This document shows, one piece after another, positions 30,246-36,325 of a stretch of DNA of 37,239 bases; the stretch's first letter is position 1, and each line of letters begins with the position of its first letter. Position numbers and translations under genes: made by a program. The stretch comes from a virus. The notes below the pieces were generated by a model. It saw only the letters and a program-made list of their open reading frames with translations, made no database searches and was not told the DNA's origin. The stretch lies in the IMG/VR virus record IMGVR_UViG_3300011258_001298, positions 1 to 37,239 of that record. One strand, written 5' to 3'.

Positions 30246-30248
30246 GTA

Positions 30249-30286
30249 GAGCGTAAATGCATAATTCATGTCAAGCAAAAACGCTC
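30249..30286 (-). promoter_or_regulatory. Leftward early promoter PL with operator half-sites
   Basis: Minus-strand TTGACA (30274-30269) lies between two 12-bp half-sites, GAGCGTAAATGC (30249-30260) and GCAAAAACGCTC (30275-30286), which are inverted to each other. The same layout (half-site, -35, 8 nt, half-site) is found at the rightward promoter. The -10 box is not well conserved. Probably bound by the repressor at 30735-31157. Confidence 0.7.
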
Positions 30287-30353
30287 AATAGCGGAGCGGT
30301 GACGGAAGGGCGAAGGTGTGGTTGCATGGGCGAATGTAAAAGGAGTTGGGATA

Positions 30354-30734
30354 GTGATTCGAGTGATTGTGGTGATGGTGACGGTGGGGGTTATGTCGGG
30401 GTGCGCGGGGCCTGGGGCGATGGGAATTCGATACGCCGTCGAAAACTACACGGACGTGCCGATAAAAGTCTTCCCGTTTGAGGGTGAGCGTTGGCGTATC
30501 TATGACAGGGAGGTCGATGGCGCGATGATGATAACGCCGTCGCTGGCCACGGTGCGAAAGGCCGGCGCTGCGACTGGCATTTCATTCGGAATAATTCCGC
30601 AGGGGTGGGATAGTGACCAAGAGTTCAGGGCGGCGGCGGTTGCCTACCTTGGGCGCCGGGGGTGTAAGATTGCTTCGGGCCGCTTGGTGTTGCGGAGCCA
30701 GTATGAGTACGACTACACCTGCGCGGCACAGTAG
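30354..30734 (+). CDS. Predicted lipoprotein in the immunity region
   Basis: 126-aa protein from GTG 30354 (AAAAGGAG 8 nt upstream). The N-terminus is a lipoprotein signal: MIRVIVVMVTVGVMSGC with Cys17 in the lipobox. The mature part is compact ('IRYAVENYTDVPIKVFPFEG', 'EFRAAAVAYLGRRGCKIASG', 'SQYEYDYTCAAQ') with two later Cys that may pair. It is rightward, lies between PL and the repressor, and is slightly AT-richer than its surroundings. It might be expressed in the prophage, which would fit a superinfection-exclusion or surface-changing moron like phage-encoded Llp/Cor-type proteins; that is inference. It ends exactly where the repressor gene ends on the other strand. Confidence 0.72.
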   Translation: MIRVIVVMVTVGVMSGCAGPGAMGIRYAVENYTDVPIKVFPFEGERWRIYDREVDGAMMITPSLATVRKAGAATGISFGIIPQGWDSDQEFRAAAVAYLGRRGCKIASGRLVLRSQYEYDYTCAAQ

Positions 30735-31157
30735 TCACTCCGATAGCAATTTGTCGATAAGGGCAAGTTTCTTTTGCAGCTTTTCAACGCCGTGTCGGTT
30801 GACGCGAGCGACAATCAATGCCGTGTCTCCTTCGAAGGTGATGTTAATTTCGTTGAGTTTGTGATAGCCAGCCGCCGCCTTGCTCTCAGAAGGTGGCGGC
30901 CGAGTGAGCGCTGGCGTGCGTGGCGCTGCCGTGTAGACCGCTGGTGGTTCCTTCAGGTCTGAGGGGATAAACGGAGCCGGGTCTATTCCGGTCGCCCGAA
31001 AGATTTTCGTGATTGTTTTAGCGGAAAGCGGCTCCCCGCTACGTATTGGGCGATTAACAGTCGAGGAAGAGACCCCGATTTCGGAAGCGAGGCGGTTCAT
31101 AGACCAGTCTTTCGCCTCCAGGGTGTGCAGCAGGTAATCTTTGGTCCAGTTTGTCAT
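30735..31157 (-). CDS. XRE-type repressor (CI-like)
   Basis: 140-aa regulator without peptidase domain. An HTH of the XRE class occupies about residues 19-40 (SMNRLASEIGVSSSTVNRPI), preceded by 'YLLHTLEAKDW'. A Pro-rich linker (PPAVYTAAPRTPALTRPPPS) leads to a small C-terminal part (GYHKLNEINITFEGDTALIV...LQKKLALIDKLLSE) that may dimerise. No Ser-Lys autocleavage motif is visible, so induction probably does not rely on LexA-like self-cleavage. The start ATG 31157 has GAGG 8 nt upstream. It is divergent from the Cro-like gene across a 109-nt operator region. Confidence 0.78.
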   Translation of the reverse strand: MTNWTKDYLLHTLEAKDWSMNRLASEIGVSSSTVNRPIRSGEPLSAKTITKIFRATGIDPAPFIPSDLKEPPAVYTAAPRTPALTRPPPSESKAAAGYHKLNEINITFEGDTALIVARVNRHGVEKLQKKLALIDKLLSE

Positions 31158-31176
31158 GAGTGAACCTCGCATGATT

Positions 31177-31233
31177 GAGCGTATTTGCGCATCATGCAAA
31201 AATGCTCTTGACTGAAGTGGAGCAAAAACGCAC
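31177..31233 (+). promoter_or_regulatory. Rightward early promoter PR and operators
   Basis: Three 12-bp half-sites: GAGCGTATTTGC (31177-31188), GCAAAAATGCTC (31196-31207) and GCAAAAACGCAC (31222-31233). A TTGACT -35 box (31208-31213) sits between the last two with 8 nt to the next half-site, the same spacing as at PL. The repressor's own leftward promoter must lie here too. Confidence 0.7.
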
Positions 31234-31266
31234 AAATTGAACCCAGTGAAAAATGGGGGCGGTTCG

Positions 31267-31497
31267 ATGTTGGTGCGGCAAACGCTTGAGCGAGTAGAGG
31301 GGCGTCTGGCGGGCACGGGCCGGACTGTGGGTGATTTGTGTGACCAGGCCGGGATAGCGCGCTCGACGTGGCAGCGGTGGAAGTCTGGGTTGCACTCCCC
31401 AAACATGAAAACCCTTGAGGCTGTGGTGGCCACGGCGGAAAGGATCGCGGAGGCCGCCTCCGAGGAGGCGGCCAGCAATAGGGACACAGCCGCATGA
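31267..31497 (+). CDS. Cro-like HTH regulator (putative)
   Basis: 76-aa protein, first gene of the rightward early operon. HTH-like 'RTVGDLCDQAGIARSTWQRW' (about 19-38) is followed by 'KSGLHSPNMKTLEAVVATAE' and an Ala/Glu-rich helix. Position opposite the repressor and length match Cro-type lytic regulators. The frame is open upstream to a TTG at 31237; ATG 31267 follows a G-rich site (GGGGGCGG). The stop overlaps the next ATG. Confidence 0.68.
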   Translation: MLVRQTLERVEGRLAGTGRTVGDLCDQAGIARSTWQRWKSGLHSPNMKTLEAVVATAERIAEAASEEAASNRDTAA

Positions 31498-31541
31498 CAG
31501 ATGCCCTGTTCTTCCTGTTTTTGTCCCGGTGGTGGTCATGA
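31494..31541 (+). CDS. 15-aa hydrophobic micro-ORF
   Basis: MTDALFFLFLSRWWS; starts by ATGA overlap with the Cro-like gene and ends by ATGA overlap with the next HTH gene. It may be only a translational bridge that carries ribosomes to the next start, or a real micro-peptide. Confidence 0.3.
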   Translation: MTDALFFLFLSRWWS

Positions 31542-31858
31542 CGCGGTCCTCCCATCTGGTGGTTGTGCCCCAGTCGACCACGCCCGACGCCCCTGCGTCG
31601 TTCAAAACATTCTGCGAAACATCTTTCGCGCGGCGCACGGACCTGCACGCCTTTCAGCGGGCCTTTCCCGATTGCGCGGCGCGGTATTTTCGCGGCACGG
31701 GCCTGTCGGCGGCTGAGATCGCCGTGGCCTTTGGCGTCGATGCGCGCACGGCCAAAAACTGGCTGGAGGGGCTGGTGGCCCCGCGCGGTGACAAGGTCGC
31801 CGTGATCGCCCTGCGCGACCCGGATGGGTTCCGCCGTCATTTCGGGGCGGTCGCATGA
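31538..31858 (+). CDS. HTH protein, unknown function
   Basis: 106 aa with a helix-turn-helix at about 56-80 (GLSAAEIAVAFGVDARTAKN), after 'FAAR-like' helical sequence 'FCETSFARRTDLHAFQRAFP'. Probably an early regulator or DNA-binding accessory protein. The ATG at 31538 overlaps the micro-ORF stop; the open frame further upstream overlaps the Cro-like gene and is not used in this call. Confidence 0.65.
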   Translation: MTRSSHLVVVPQSTTPDAPASFKTFCETSFARRTDLHAFQRAFPDCAARYFRGTGLSAAEIAVAFGVDARTAKNWLEGLVAPRGDKVAVIALRDPDGFRRHFGAVA

Positions 31859-31926
31859 GCGGGGTGGTGGTGACCCTCGGCCTGCTGGCGCTGATGGCGC
31901 TGCTGATCGCGGGGGCGCTGTCGTGA
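31855..31926 (+). CDS. 23-aa membrane micro-peptide
   Basis: MSGVVVTLGLLALMALLIAG plus ALS: a single hydrophobic helix. It starts in an ATGA overlap with the HTH gene and its stop overlaps the GTG of the next frame (GTGA). Small single-helix peptides are common in early phage operons, but with this length coding status is uncertain. Confidence 0.45.
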   Translation: MSGVVVTLGLLALMALLIAGALS

Positions 31927-32372
31927 CCCGCCTGAGTTTCTCATTCGCCGCGCCTGCGGTGAAGCCTGCCCCCGTTGCGCATCTGCGCCGGGGCACTTTT
32001 GGCGGCGCTGCCGCCCTCCGGATCCGGGCCGTGATGTCCGGGGTCGGTGGCCGTCTGACGCGGGGGCCGTCTGACGCGGGGGCCGGGGCGACGTTCCTCC
32101 CCGTTCCCGCATCGGTTTTCGCGTCAGGCGGCGCTTTTCCTCCCGCTGACATGCCGGGTCATGCATGTCACCTCCCTGGACTGCCCCGGCGGCGCGCTCT
32201 GCGTGCTGTCGGGGGCTTTTCCGGGTTTTTTGGGGCGACGGAATTGCGGCGCGGCTGGGTTGGCGCGCGGCAAGGTCGGGCGGTCAGACCGCCAATTTTC
32301 AGCGTTGCCCGGTCCGCTGGACCGAGAGACCGGGCGTTCATTCACAGGACGGAGGGCGTCACATGCGCGTGA
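31923..32372 (+). CDS. Hypothetical protein, doubtful
   Basis: 149-aa frame from GTG 31923 with a GTGA overlap with the preceding micro-peptide. The sequence is Ala/Gly/Arg-rich without a clear fold. A 16-bp tandem duplication (32051-32082) lies inside; as 16 is not a multiple of three, the parts before and after it could not have been in one frame before the duplication. Without one copy the frame would stop near 32150. The first ~43 residues may be the real gene and the rest fortuitous. The 300 nt up to 32362 hold no other convincing gene. Confidence 0.35.
   Translation: MTRLSFSFAAPAVKPAPVAHLRRGTFGGAAALRIRAVMSGVGGRLTRGPSDAGAGATFLPVPASVFASGGAFPPADMPGHACHLPGLPRRRALRAVGGFSGFFGATELRRGWVGARQGRAVRPPIFSVARSAGPRDRAFIHRTEGVTCA
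32051..32082. repeat. 16-bp tandem duplication
   Basis: CCGTCTGACGCGGGGG occurs twice, head to tail (32051-32066, 32067-32082). Probably a recent slip event; it changes the reading frame of the hypothetical gene. Confidence 0.8.
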
Positions 32373-33358
32373 CATTCACAGATGCGGAATTGCGCTGCCT
32401 GCACGGGCAGGGGCTGACCGATGAGCAGTTGGCGGCGCGGCTGGGGGGCGGTCTGGCCACGGTCGGCAATCGCCGCCGTGCGCTGGATCTGCCGGTCAAT
32501 GCGGGTGGTCGGCGGGCCGGGGTGGACATGGCCCGGCTGCGGGCCTTGCACGCAGAGGGGCTGCCGGATCGTGAGCTGGCCGAGGCCATGGGTGTGAGCA
32601 CATCCACGATTGCCAATCGCCGCCTGGCCGCCGGGCTGGCGTGCAACCCGGCCCGGCCCCGGTTTGACCGGGATCGGTTGCGCGCGCTGCACGCCGAGGG
32701 GCTGTTGGACCCGGATATCGCGGCGCGCATGGGGTGCTCTGTCGAGGCGGCGCGCAAGCAGCGCCGGAAGATGGGCCTGCCGGGGCATGGCCGCAGGCGG
32801 CTGTGGGATGCGGCGCGGCTGGACCGGATGCGTGCGCTGGTCGCGCAGGGCATGGGCAGTGCGGCTGTTGCGCGCGAGATGGGTCTCAAGACGGCACAGG
32901 TCCGGGACGCCATGTTTCGCCATGGGCTGGAGACGCCGCAGTCTCTGCGGCGGTATACGCGTGACATGGATGAGCGGATCGTCGCGGGGATGCGGGCGGG
33001 CGAATTGGTATCGTCGATTGCGGCGCGGCTGGGTCGGACGGAGTCATCGGTGCAGAACCGCTGGTGGCTGTTGCGCAAGCGGCTGGGGGTGGGGTCCGCA
33101 TCGCGGCCACCATCGGCGGCGGTCTGCGATGCCGTCGCGCAGGGCGGGGCCGCTGTTCCGTCCGTGTCGCGCGCCTGTGGTCGCCCCGCGCATCGGGTCG
33201 ATCTGGACAGGCTGGCGGCGCGGCACGGGGCCGGGCTGGTGCAGTCGCTGGCGGCGGTCCAGCGCGCCGGGGCCTATGGTCGGCTGACGGAGATCGCGGG
33301 GCGGTATGAAAAGCCGCTGCGCCTGGTCGAGACAATCTGGCACCAGGTGCGCGCATGA
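32363..33358 (+). CDS. Tandem multi-HTH (GcrA/homeodomain-like) protein
   Basis: 331-aa protein with five tandem units of about 45 residues, each a helix-turn-helix of GcrA/homeodomain-like style. Units begin near residues 5 (FTDAELRCLHGQGLTDEQLA), 54 (VDMARLRALHAEGLPDRELA), 101 (FDRDRLRALHAEGLLDPDIA), 148 (WDAARLDRMRALVAQGMGSA) and 201 (DMDERIVAGMRAGELVSSIA). Each ends in an Arg-rich third helix (VGNRRRALDL; IANRRLAAGL; ARKQRRKMGL). Units 1-3 are the most alike. A C-terminal helical part without clear repeats follows. It likely binds DNA at several adjacent sites as an early regulator or replication accessory. Start ATG 32363 has GGAGGG 6 nt before it. Confidence 0.75.
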   Translation: MRVTFTDAELRCLHGQGLTDEQLAARLGGGLATVGNRRRALDLPVNAGGRRAGVDMARLRALHAEGLPDRELAEAMGVSTSTIANRRLAAGLACNPARPRFDRDRLRALHAEGLLDPDIAARMGCSVEAARKQRRKMGLPGHGRRRLWDAARLDRMRALVAQGMGSAAVAREMGLKTAQVRDAMFRHGLETPQSLRRYTRDMDERIVAGMRAGELVSSIAARLGRTESSVQNRWWLLRKRLGVGSASRPPSAAVCDAVAQGGAAVPSVSRACGRPAHRVDLDRLAARHGAGLVQSLAAVQRAGAYGRLTEIAGRYEKPLRLVETIWHQVRA

Positions 33359-33603
33359 GCGCGCGCGTGGGTGCGGGTCAGACGCGGGCCGATGATGAGC
33401 GGGTGCTGCACATCCTGCACGTGCTGGAGGTGCAGGGCGCGGGTGTGGCCCGCGCGCGATTTGGCCTGACCAACAGCGCGGTGCAGGGGATGCGGCACAG
33501 GTTCCTGCGGCGGGATGCGGTCGGCGGCTGTGCCTGCGACCGGCCTGAAAACCGTGACGGCGGGATGCCAGCGGACTGGTGGCGGAGGGCTGGCACATGC
33601 TGA
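33355..33603 (+). CDS. Small HTH protein, unknown function
   Basis: 82 aa. 'DDERVLHILHVLEVQGAGVA' and 'RARFGLTNSAVQGMRHRFLR' form a GcrA-like HTH similar in type to the units of the preceding gene, so it may have come from the same repeat family. The last 25 residues look random. The start overlaps the upstream stop (ATGA), and the end overlaps the DnaA-like gene by 7 nt. Confidence 0.6.
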   Translation: MSARVGAGQTRADDERVLHILHVLEVQGAGVARARFGLTNSAVQGMRHRFLRRDAVGGCACDRPENRDGGMPADWWRRAGTC

Positions 33604-33941
33604 CCCGCGTCTGTGTGGAGGCGGCGGCGGAGGCCTTTGGCGTGCCTGTCGCGGCGATTGACGGCCCTGCGCGCCGGGCGGGGATCTGCCGCGCGCGGTT
33701 TGCGGCCATGCGCCTGGCGCGAGATCTGGGCGATCTGTCGACGCCGCAGATCGGGCGGGAGATCGGCGGGCGGGATCACACCAGCGTGTTGAACGCGCTG
33801 GCCCGGGCGGCGGCGTTGGCCGAGGCGGACCCGGATTTCGCGGTGCGTCTGTCTGCGGCACGCAGCGCCGCGCGGCGGCGGCTGGGTGTGGGGGTGGACG
33901 GCACGTTCTATCGCCACGGATCGCTGGGGGTGGCGGCATGA
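33597..33941 (+). CDS. DnaA domain IV-like protein
   Basis: 114-aa protein resembling the C-terminal DNA-binding domain of the replication initiator DnaA: 'LARDLGDLSTPQIGREIGGR' and the signature GGRDHTSVLNA (57-67) match the helix-turn-helix that reads DnaA boxes. It lacks the ATPase domain. A consensus DnaA box lies 1.8 kb downstream (35700-35708), so it may take host-type DnaA boxes for the phage or compete with host DnaA. ATG 33597 is preferred; GTG 33579 is an alternative. Confidence 0.78.
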   Translation: MLTRVCVEAAAEAFGVPVAAIDGPARRAGICRARFAAMRLARDLGDLSTPQIGREIGGRDHTSVLNALARAAALAEADPDFAVRLSAARSAARRRLGVGVDGTFYRHGSLGVAA

Positions 33942-34177
33942 GCGCGCCCCGGTTTCAGGCGACCTGCCCGCTGGGCCATCTGCGGTTCCGGCTGTCGGTG
34001 GCGAGCTGCGGCGCGCGCAGCTGGGCGCTGTTGCCCGGTGACCTGGCGCATCCGCGCGCCGATGTGCCGCTGGTGAGCGGGTTTCTGGACGGTCCCGAGG
34101 GGCTGACCCCCGAGGCGCTGGAGGATGCCGCGCGGCATCTGCGGGCCTTTGATGCGACGGTGGAGGAATTGGTATGA
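33938..34177 (+). CDS. Small protein, unknown function
   Basis: 79 aa: beta strands first (QATCPLGHLRFRLSVASCGA), then a helix (TPEALEDAARHLRAFDATVE). It overlaps both neighbours by 4 nt. No family recognised. Confidence 0.6.
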   Translation: MSAPRFQATCPLGHLRFRLSVASCGARSWALLPGDLAHPRADVPLVSGFLDGPEGLTPEALEDAARHLRAFDATVEELV

Positions 34178-34638
34178 GTCTGGATGTCGTCTTTCGCGCC
34201 GGGTGTGTCCATCGCTGGCACACCAATCCGGATCTGTGCCACACGGTTGACCGGATTGACGCGCATCAGGGCCGTGTCGCCCGGATGATGCTGGCGCTGT
34301 GGCCTGATTGTTCGGTCCCTGCGCTGCACTATGCGCTGACCCATGATGATGGCGAAAGCGTGGTGGGCGATGCCCCGTCCACGACAAAGGGGGCCTTTGA
34401 TCTGACCCGCGCCGAGTCGGTCGCGCGCGCCGCGATCTGGCCGGGGGATGTCAGCCTGTCTGCGCAGGAGCTTTTGCGGATCCGGTTCTGTGACCGTCTG
34501 GACGCCTACATGTGGGCGCGCCATCACGCCCCGCATGTGATGGGCGGCGATGGCTGGCCCGAGTGTGCCGCCTGGCTGCGGTCTGTTTCCGGGGATCTGG
34601 GCGTGCCCGATGCGGTCCTGTCCGAGGTGCTGGCATGA
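34174..34638 (+). CDS. HD-domain nucleotidase (YfbR-like)
   Basis: 154-aa HD-domain hydrolase. Metal and substrate motifs of YfbR-type 5'-deoxynucleotidases: 'HRWHTNPDL' near the start, His31 (HQGRVARMM), His57-Asp58 with Glu61 and Gly-Asp65-66 (HDDGESVVGDAP), and 'FCDRLDAYMW' (about 105-114). These enzymes remove phosphate from dNMPs or related nucleotides. In the replication operon it could shape nucleotide pools or remove signalling or modified nucleotides. Overlaps its neighbours by 4 nt. Confidence 0.78.
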   Translation: MSLDVVFRAGCVHRWHTNPDLCHTVDRIDAHQGRVARMMLALWPDCSVPALHYALTHDDGESVVGDAPSTTKGAFDLTRAESVARAAIWPGDVSLSAQELLRIRFCDRLDAYMWARHHAPHVMGGDGWPECAAWLRSVSGDLGVPDAVLSEVLA

Positions 34639-34925
34639 GTGCCGCGCCTGCCCGCGCCCGGGTGGTCACGGCGGCGACCGTTCTGTCCATGCAGCGCGGC
34701 GGTCTGTGGATGGCGGGGCCTGCGATTGGCGCGCTGGCGCAGGCGCTGGAGGGACTGCCCGCGCTGTCGGCGGATGATCCGCTGCGCCCGATTGTGCCGC
34801 TGTGCCGCGATCTGATCGACGCCCGGCTGGCCGAGAGCGACCGCCGCTATGGCGGGGTGCGCGATGCGCTGGCGGCGCAGGTGCGGCTTTATTGGGAGAT
34901 GCGACTGGTGGAGGCGGCGGCATGA
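34635..34925 (+). CDS. Small helical protein, unknown function
   Basis: 96 aa, Ala-rich and helical ('AIGALAQALEGLPALSADDP', 'RDLIDARLAESDRRYGGVRD'). Starts by ATGA overlap with the nucleotidase. The frame is open upstream inside that gene, but the overlap start is the natural one. No family recognised. Confidence 0.6.
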   Translation: MSAAPARARVVTAATVLSMQRGGLWMAGPAIGALAQALEGLPALSADDPLRPIVPLCRDLIDARLAESDRRYGGVRDALAAQVRLYWEMRLVEAAA

Positions 34926-35557
34926 GCGTGCAGGCCCTGCGGTCGGTGGATGTGGCCTCGCTGGAGGATTATCCAGAGGCGCTCAGCGATCCGTCGCTGT
35001 CGAGCGATTATTTCACCAAGTTCTGGCACGACCGCTGGCTGTCGTCGCGGCTGCATCTCAAGGGCAGTCTGGCGGTTCAGGGCGCGGCGTTGAACCTGTT
35101 TTTCCTCGCGCGCAAGCAGACCCCGGTCGGGTCGCTGCCGATTGAGCAGGATCTGCTGGCCAGTCTGTTGCGGGTCTCGGATGTGCAATGGGGCGAGCTG
35201 ATGCGGGAATCTATCACGCCACTGCACGGCTGGACGCCCTACGCCTATGAGGGCGAGGTGGTGCTGGGCCATCGTGTCGTGATCGAGGTGGCCGTTGATG
35301 CGATGGAGCGCCGCGAGGCGCGCAAGCTGTCCAGCGAGGAAAAGGCGGTCACGCAGCGCCGGATGCGGCTGGTGGGCACCATGCGCGCGGTCGGTCTTGG
35401 CCCTGCCGCCTGTGCGGACAAGGCATTGGTCGCCTGGCTGGATGAGTGGCTGCTGACGCATCACCACGGCCAGAGGCGGTCACCGCAGATCGAAACCTCT
35501 GTCACGCGCGGGATTTCGGCGGCGGCTGCTGCGGGCAAGTTCAACGCGGGGCGCTGA
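34922..35557 (+). CDS. Replication protein with DUF1376-like N-terminus (putative initiator)
   Basis: 211 aa. The N-terminal phrase 'FTKFWHDRWLSSRLHLKGSL' with 'AVQGAALNLFFLARKQTPVG', 'SLPIEQDLLASLLRVSDVQW' is close to the DUF1376/winged-helix N-terminal domain of phage replication proteins. The C-terminus is helical and basic (LSSEEKAVTQRRMRLVGTMR). It lies directly before the phased motif array and DnaA box, as initiator genes often lie beside their origin. Direct evidence of DNA binding is not visible. Confidence 0.7.
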   Translation: MSVQALRSVDVASLEDYPEALSDPSLSSDYFTKFWHDRWLSSRLHLKGSLAVQGAALNLFFLARKQTPVGSLPIEQDLLASLLRVSDVQWGELMRESITPLHGWTPYAYEGEVVLGHRVVIEVAVDAMERREARKLSSEEKAVTQRRMRLVGTMRAVGLGPAACADKALVAWLDEWLLTHHHGQRRSPQIETSVTRGISAAAAAGKFNAGR

Positions 35558-35588
35558 AAGCAAAGGGAAAATCGGCCTATCTGTAGTC

Positions 35589-35655
35589 AGAACAGTTTGG
35601 AACAGTTCCGCACAGAAAAGAACTGTTCTGCCTAGAGAAGAACAGAACAGAACAT
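35589..35655. other. Phased GAAC-motif array, candidate replication origin or operator
   Basis: The motif GAACAG or its dyad form GAACnGTTC begins at 35590, 35600, 35620 and 35640, with further copies at 35645 and 35650 (last GAACAT). The spacings of 10, 20 and 20 bp place them on one face of the helix. GAACAGTTC (35600-35608) and GAACTGTTC (35620-35628) are near-perfect palindromes. The stretch is AT-richer than the genome. It suits iterons bound by a replication protein, or repressor operators. Confidence 0.65.
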
Positions 35656-35699
35656 AGAAGATCAGACACACGGAACGCCACAGATGCAGCGGTGGTGAG

Positions 35700-35708
35700 T
35701 GTGGATAA
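35700..35708 (-). other. Consensus DnaA box
   Basis: TGTGGATAA, i.e. TTATCCACA on the minus strand, equals the bacterial DnaA-box consensus. It is 45 nt from the phased GAAC array and is in a non-coding gap. Confidence 0.65.
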
Positions 35709-35740
35709 GTCGGGACCTTGCAGAGAAAAGGGCAGTGAAG

Positions 35741-36325
35741 ATGGAAAAGGCAGAGGCACAGACCGACAGCGCACGCGGACGGGTGCGGGAGGTGCTGGTG
35801 ACGGGCTTGGGCTTTCGCTTTCCCAAGGGCGTGTCCGAGGATCTGGGGCGCAAGCGGCTGGATCGGATATGCGATGATCTGGTCTATCTGTCGCCGGAAT
35901 CGCTGCGGCGTCTGGTCGGGGCCCTGCGCACAAAGGGCGAGGGGTCCAGCCGCTGCTGCTGGCCTGAGCGGGCCACCTTCCTTGCCTTTGCCGAGTTGGT
36001 GCAGCCCCGCGCGCTGGAGGATGCGCCGGGGGTCGCGTCGTGGTTTGCCTCGGCGGCGGGCCAGAGTGCGGTTGAAGGTGACCGGCTGGTGGCGGAGTTC
36101 CTGTTCTGGCAGCGGCACAAGCGGCCCCCGCTGACACCCGGCGACCGGATGTCGATCGAGGAGCATGCGCGGGAGTTGCGGTCGCGCCGTCAGCGCGCCT
36201 GCTTCAACCGCAGCGCGGGCCGTGCGGCTGTGCTGGATGATGCGGCATGGCTGCCGTGGTTCGAGGGGGTTCACGCGCGCGCCTTGGCGCTGGTCGAGGC
36301 GGGACGTCAGGGGGCGGCGGCATGA
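35741..36325 (+). CDS. Replication-region protein, unknown function
   Basis: 194 aa from ATG 35741 (AAAAGGG upstream); GTG 35699 is possible but would put the DnaA box inside the gene. Helical throughout: 'RVREVLVTGLGFRFPKGVSE', 'FLAFAELVQPRALEDAPGVA', 'LVAEFLFWQRHKRPPLTPGD' and 'HARELRSRRQRACFNRSAGR'. Basic at the C-terminus. I do not recognise the family. Follows the candidate origin. Confidence 0.65.
   Translation: MEKAEAQTDSARGRVREVLVTGLGFRFPKGVSEDLGRKRLDRICDDLVYLSPESLRRLVGALRTKGEGSSRCCWPERATFLAFAELVQPRALEDAPGVASWFASAAGQSAVEGDRLVAEFLFWQRHKRPPLTPGDRMSIEEHARELRSRRQRACFNRSAGRAAVLDDAAWLPWFEGVHARALALVEAGRQGAAA

Noticed and set aside
31453-31472. GCCGCCTC/GAGGCGGC hairpin as a terminator
   Set aside because: It lies inside the Cro-like coding region, has no T-tract, and encodes Ala/Glu codons; most likely a by-product of coding sequence.
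32279-32293. Palindrome GGCGGTCAGACCGCC as an operator
   Set aside because: A single 7-bp dyad in a GC-rich genome without a second copy seen in the window; not enough to call a site.
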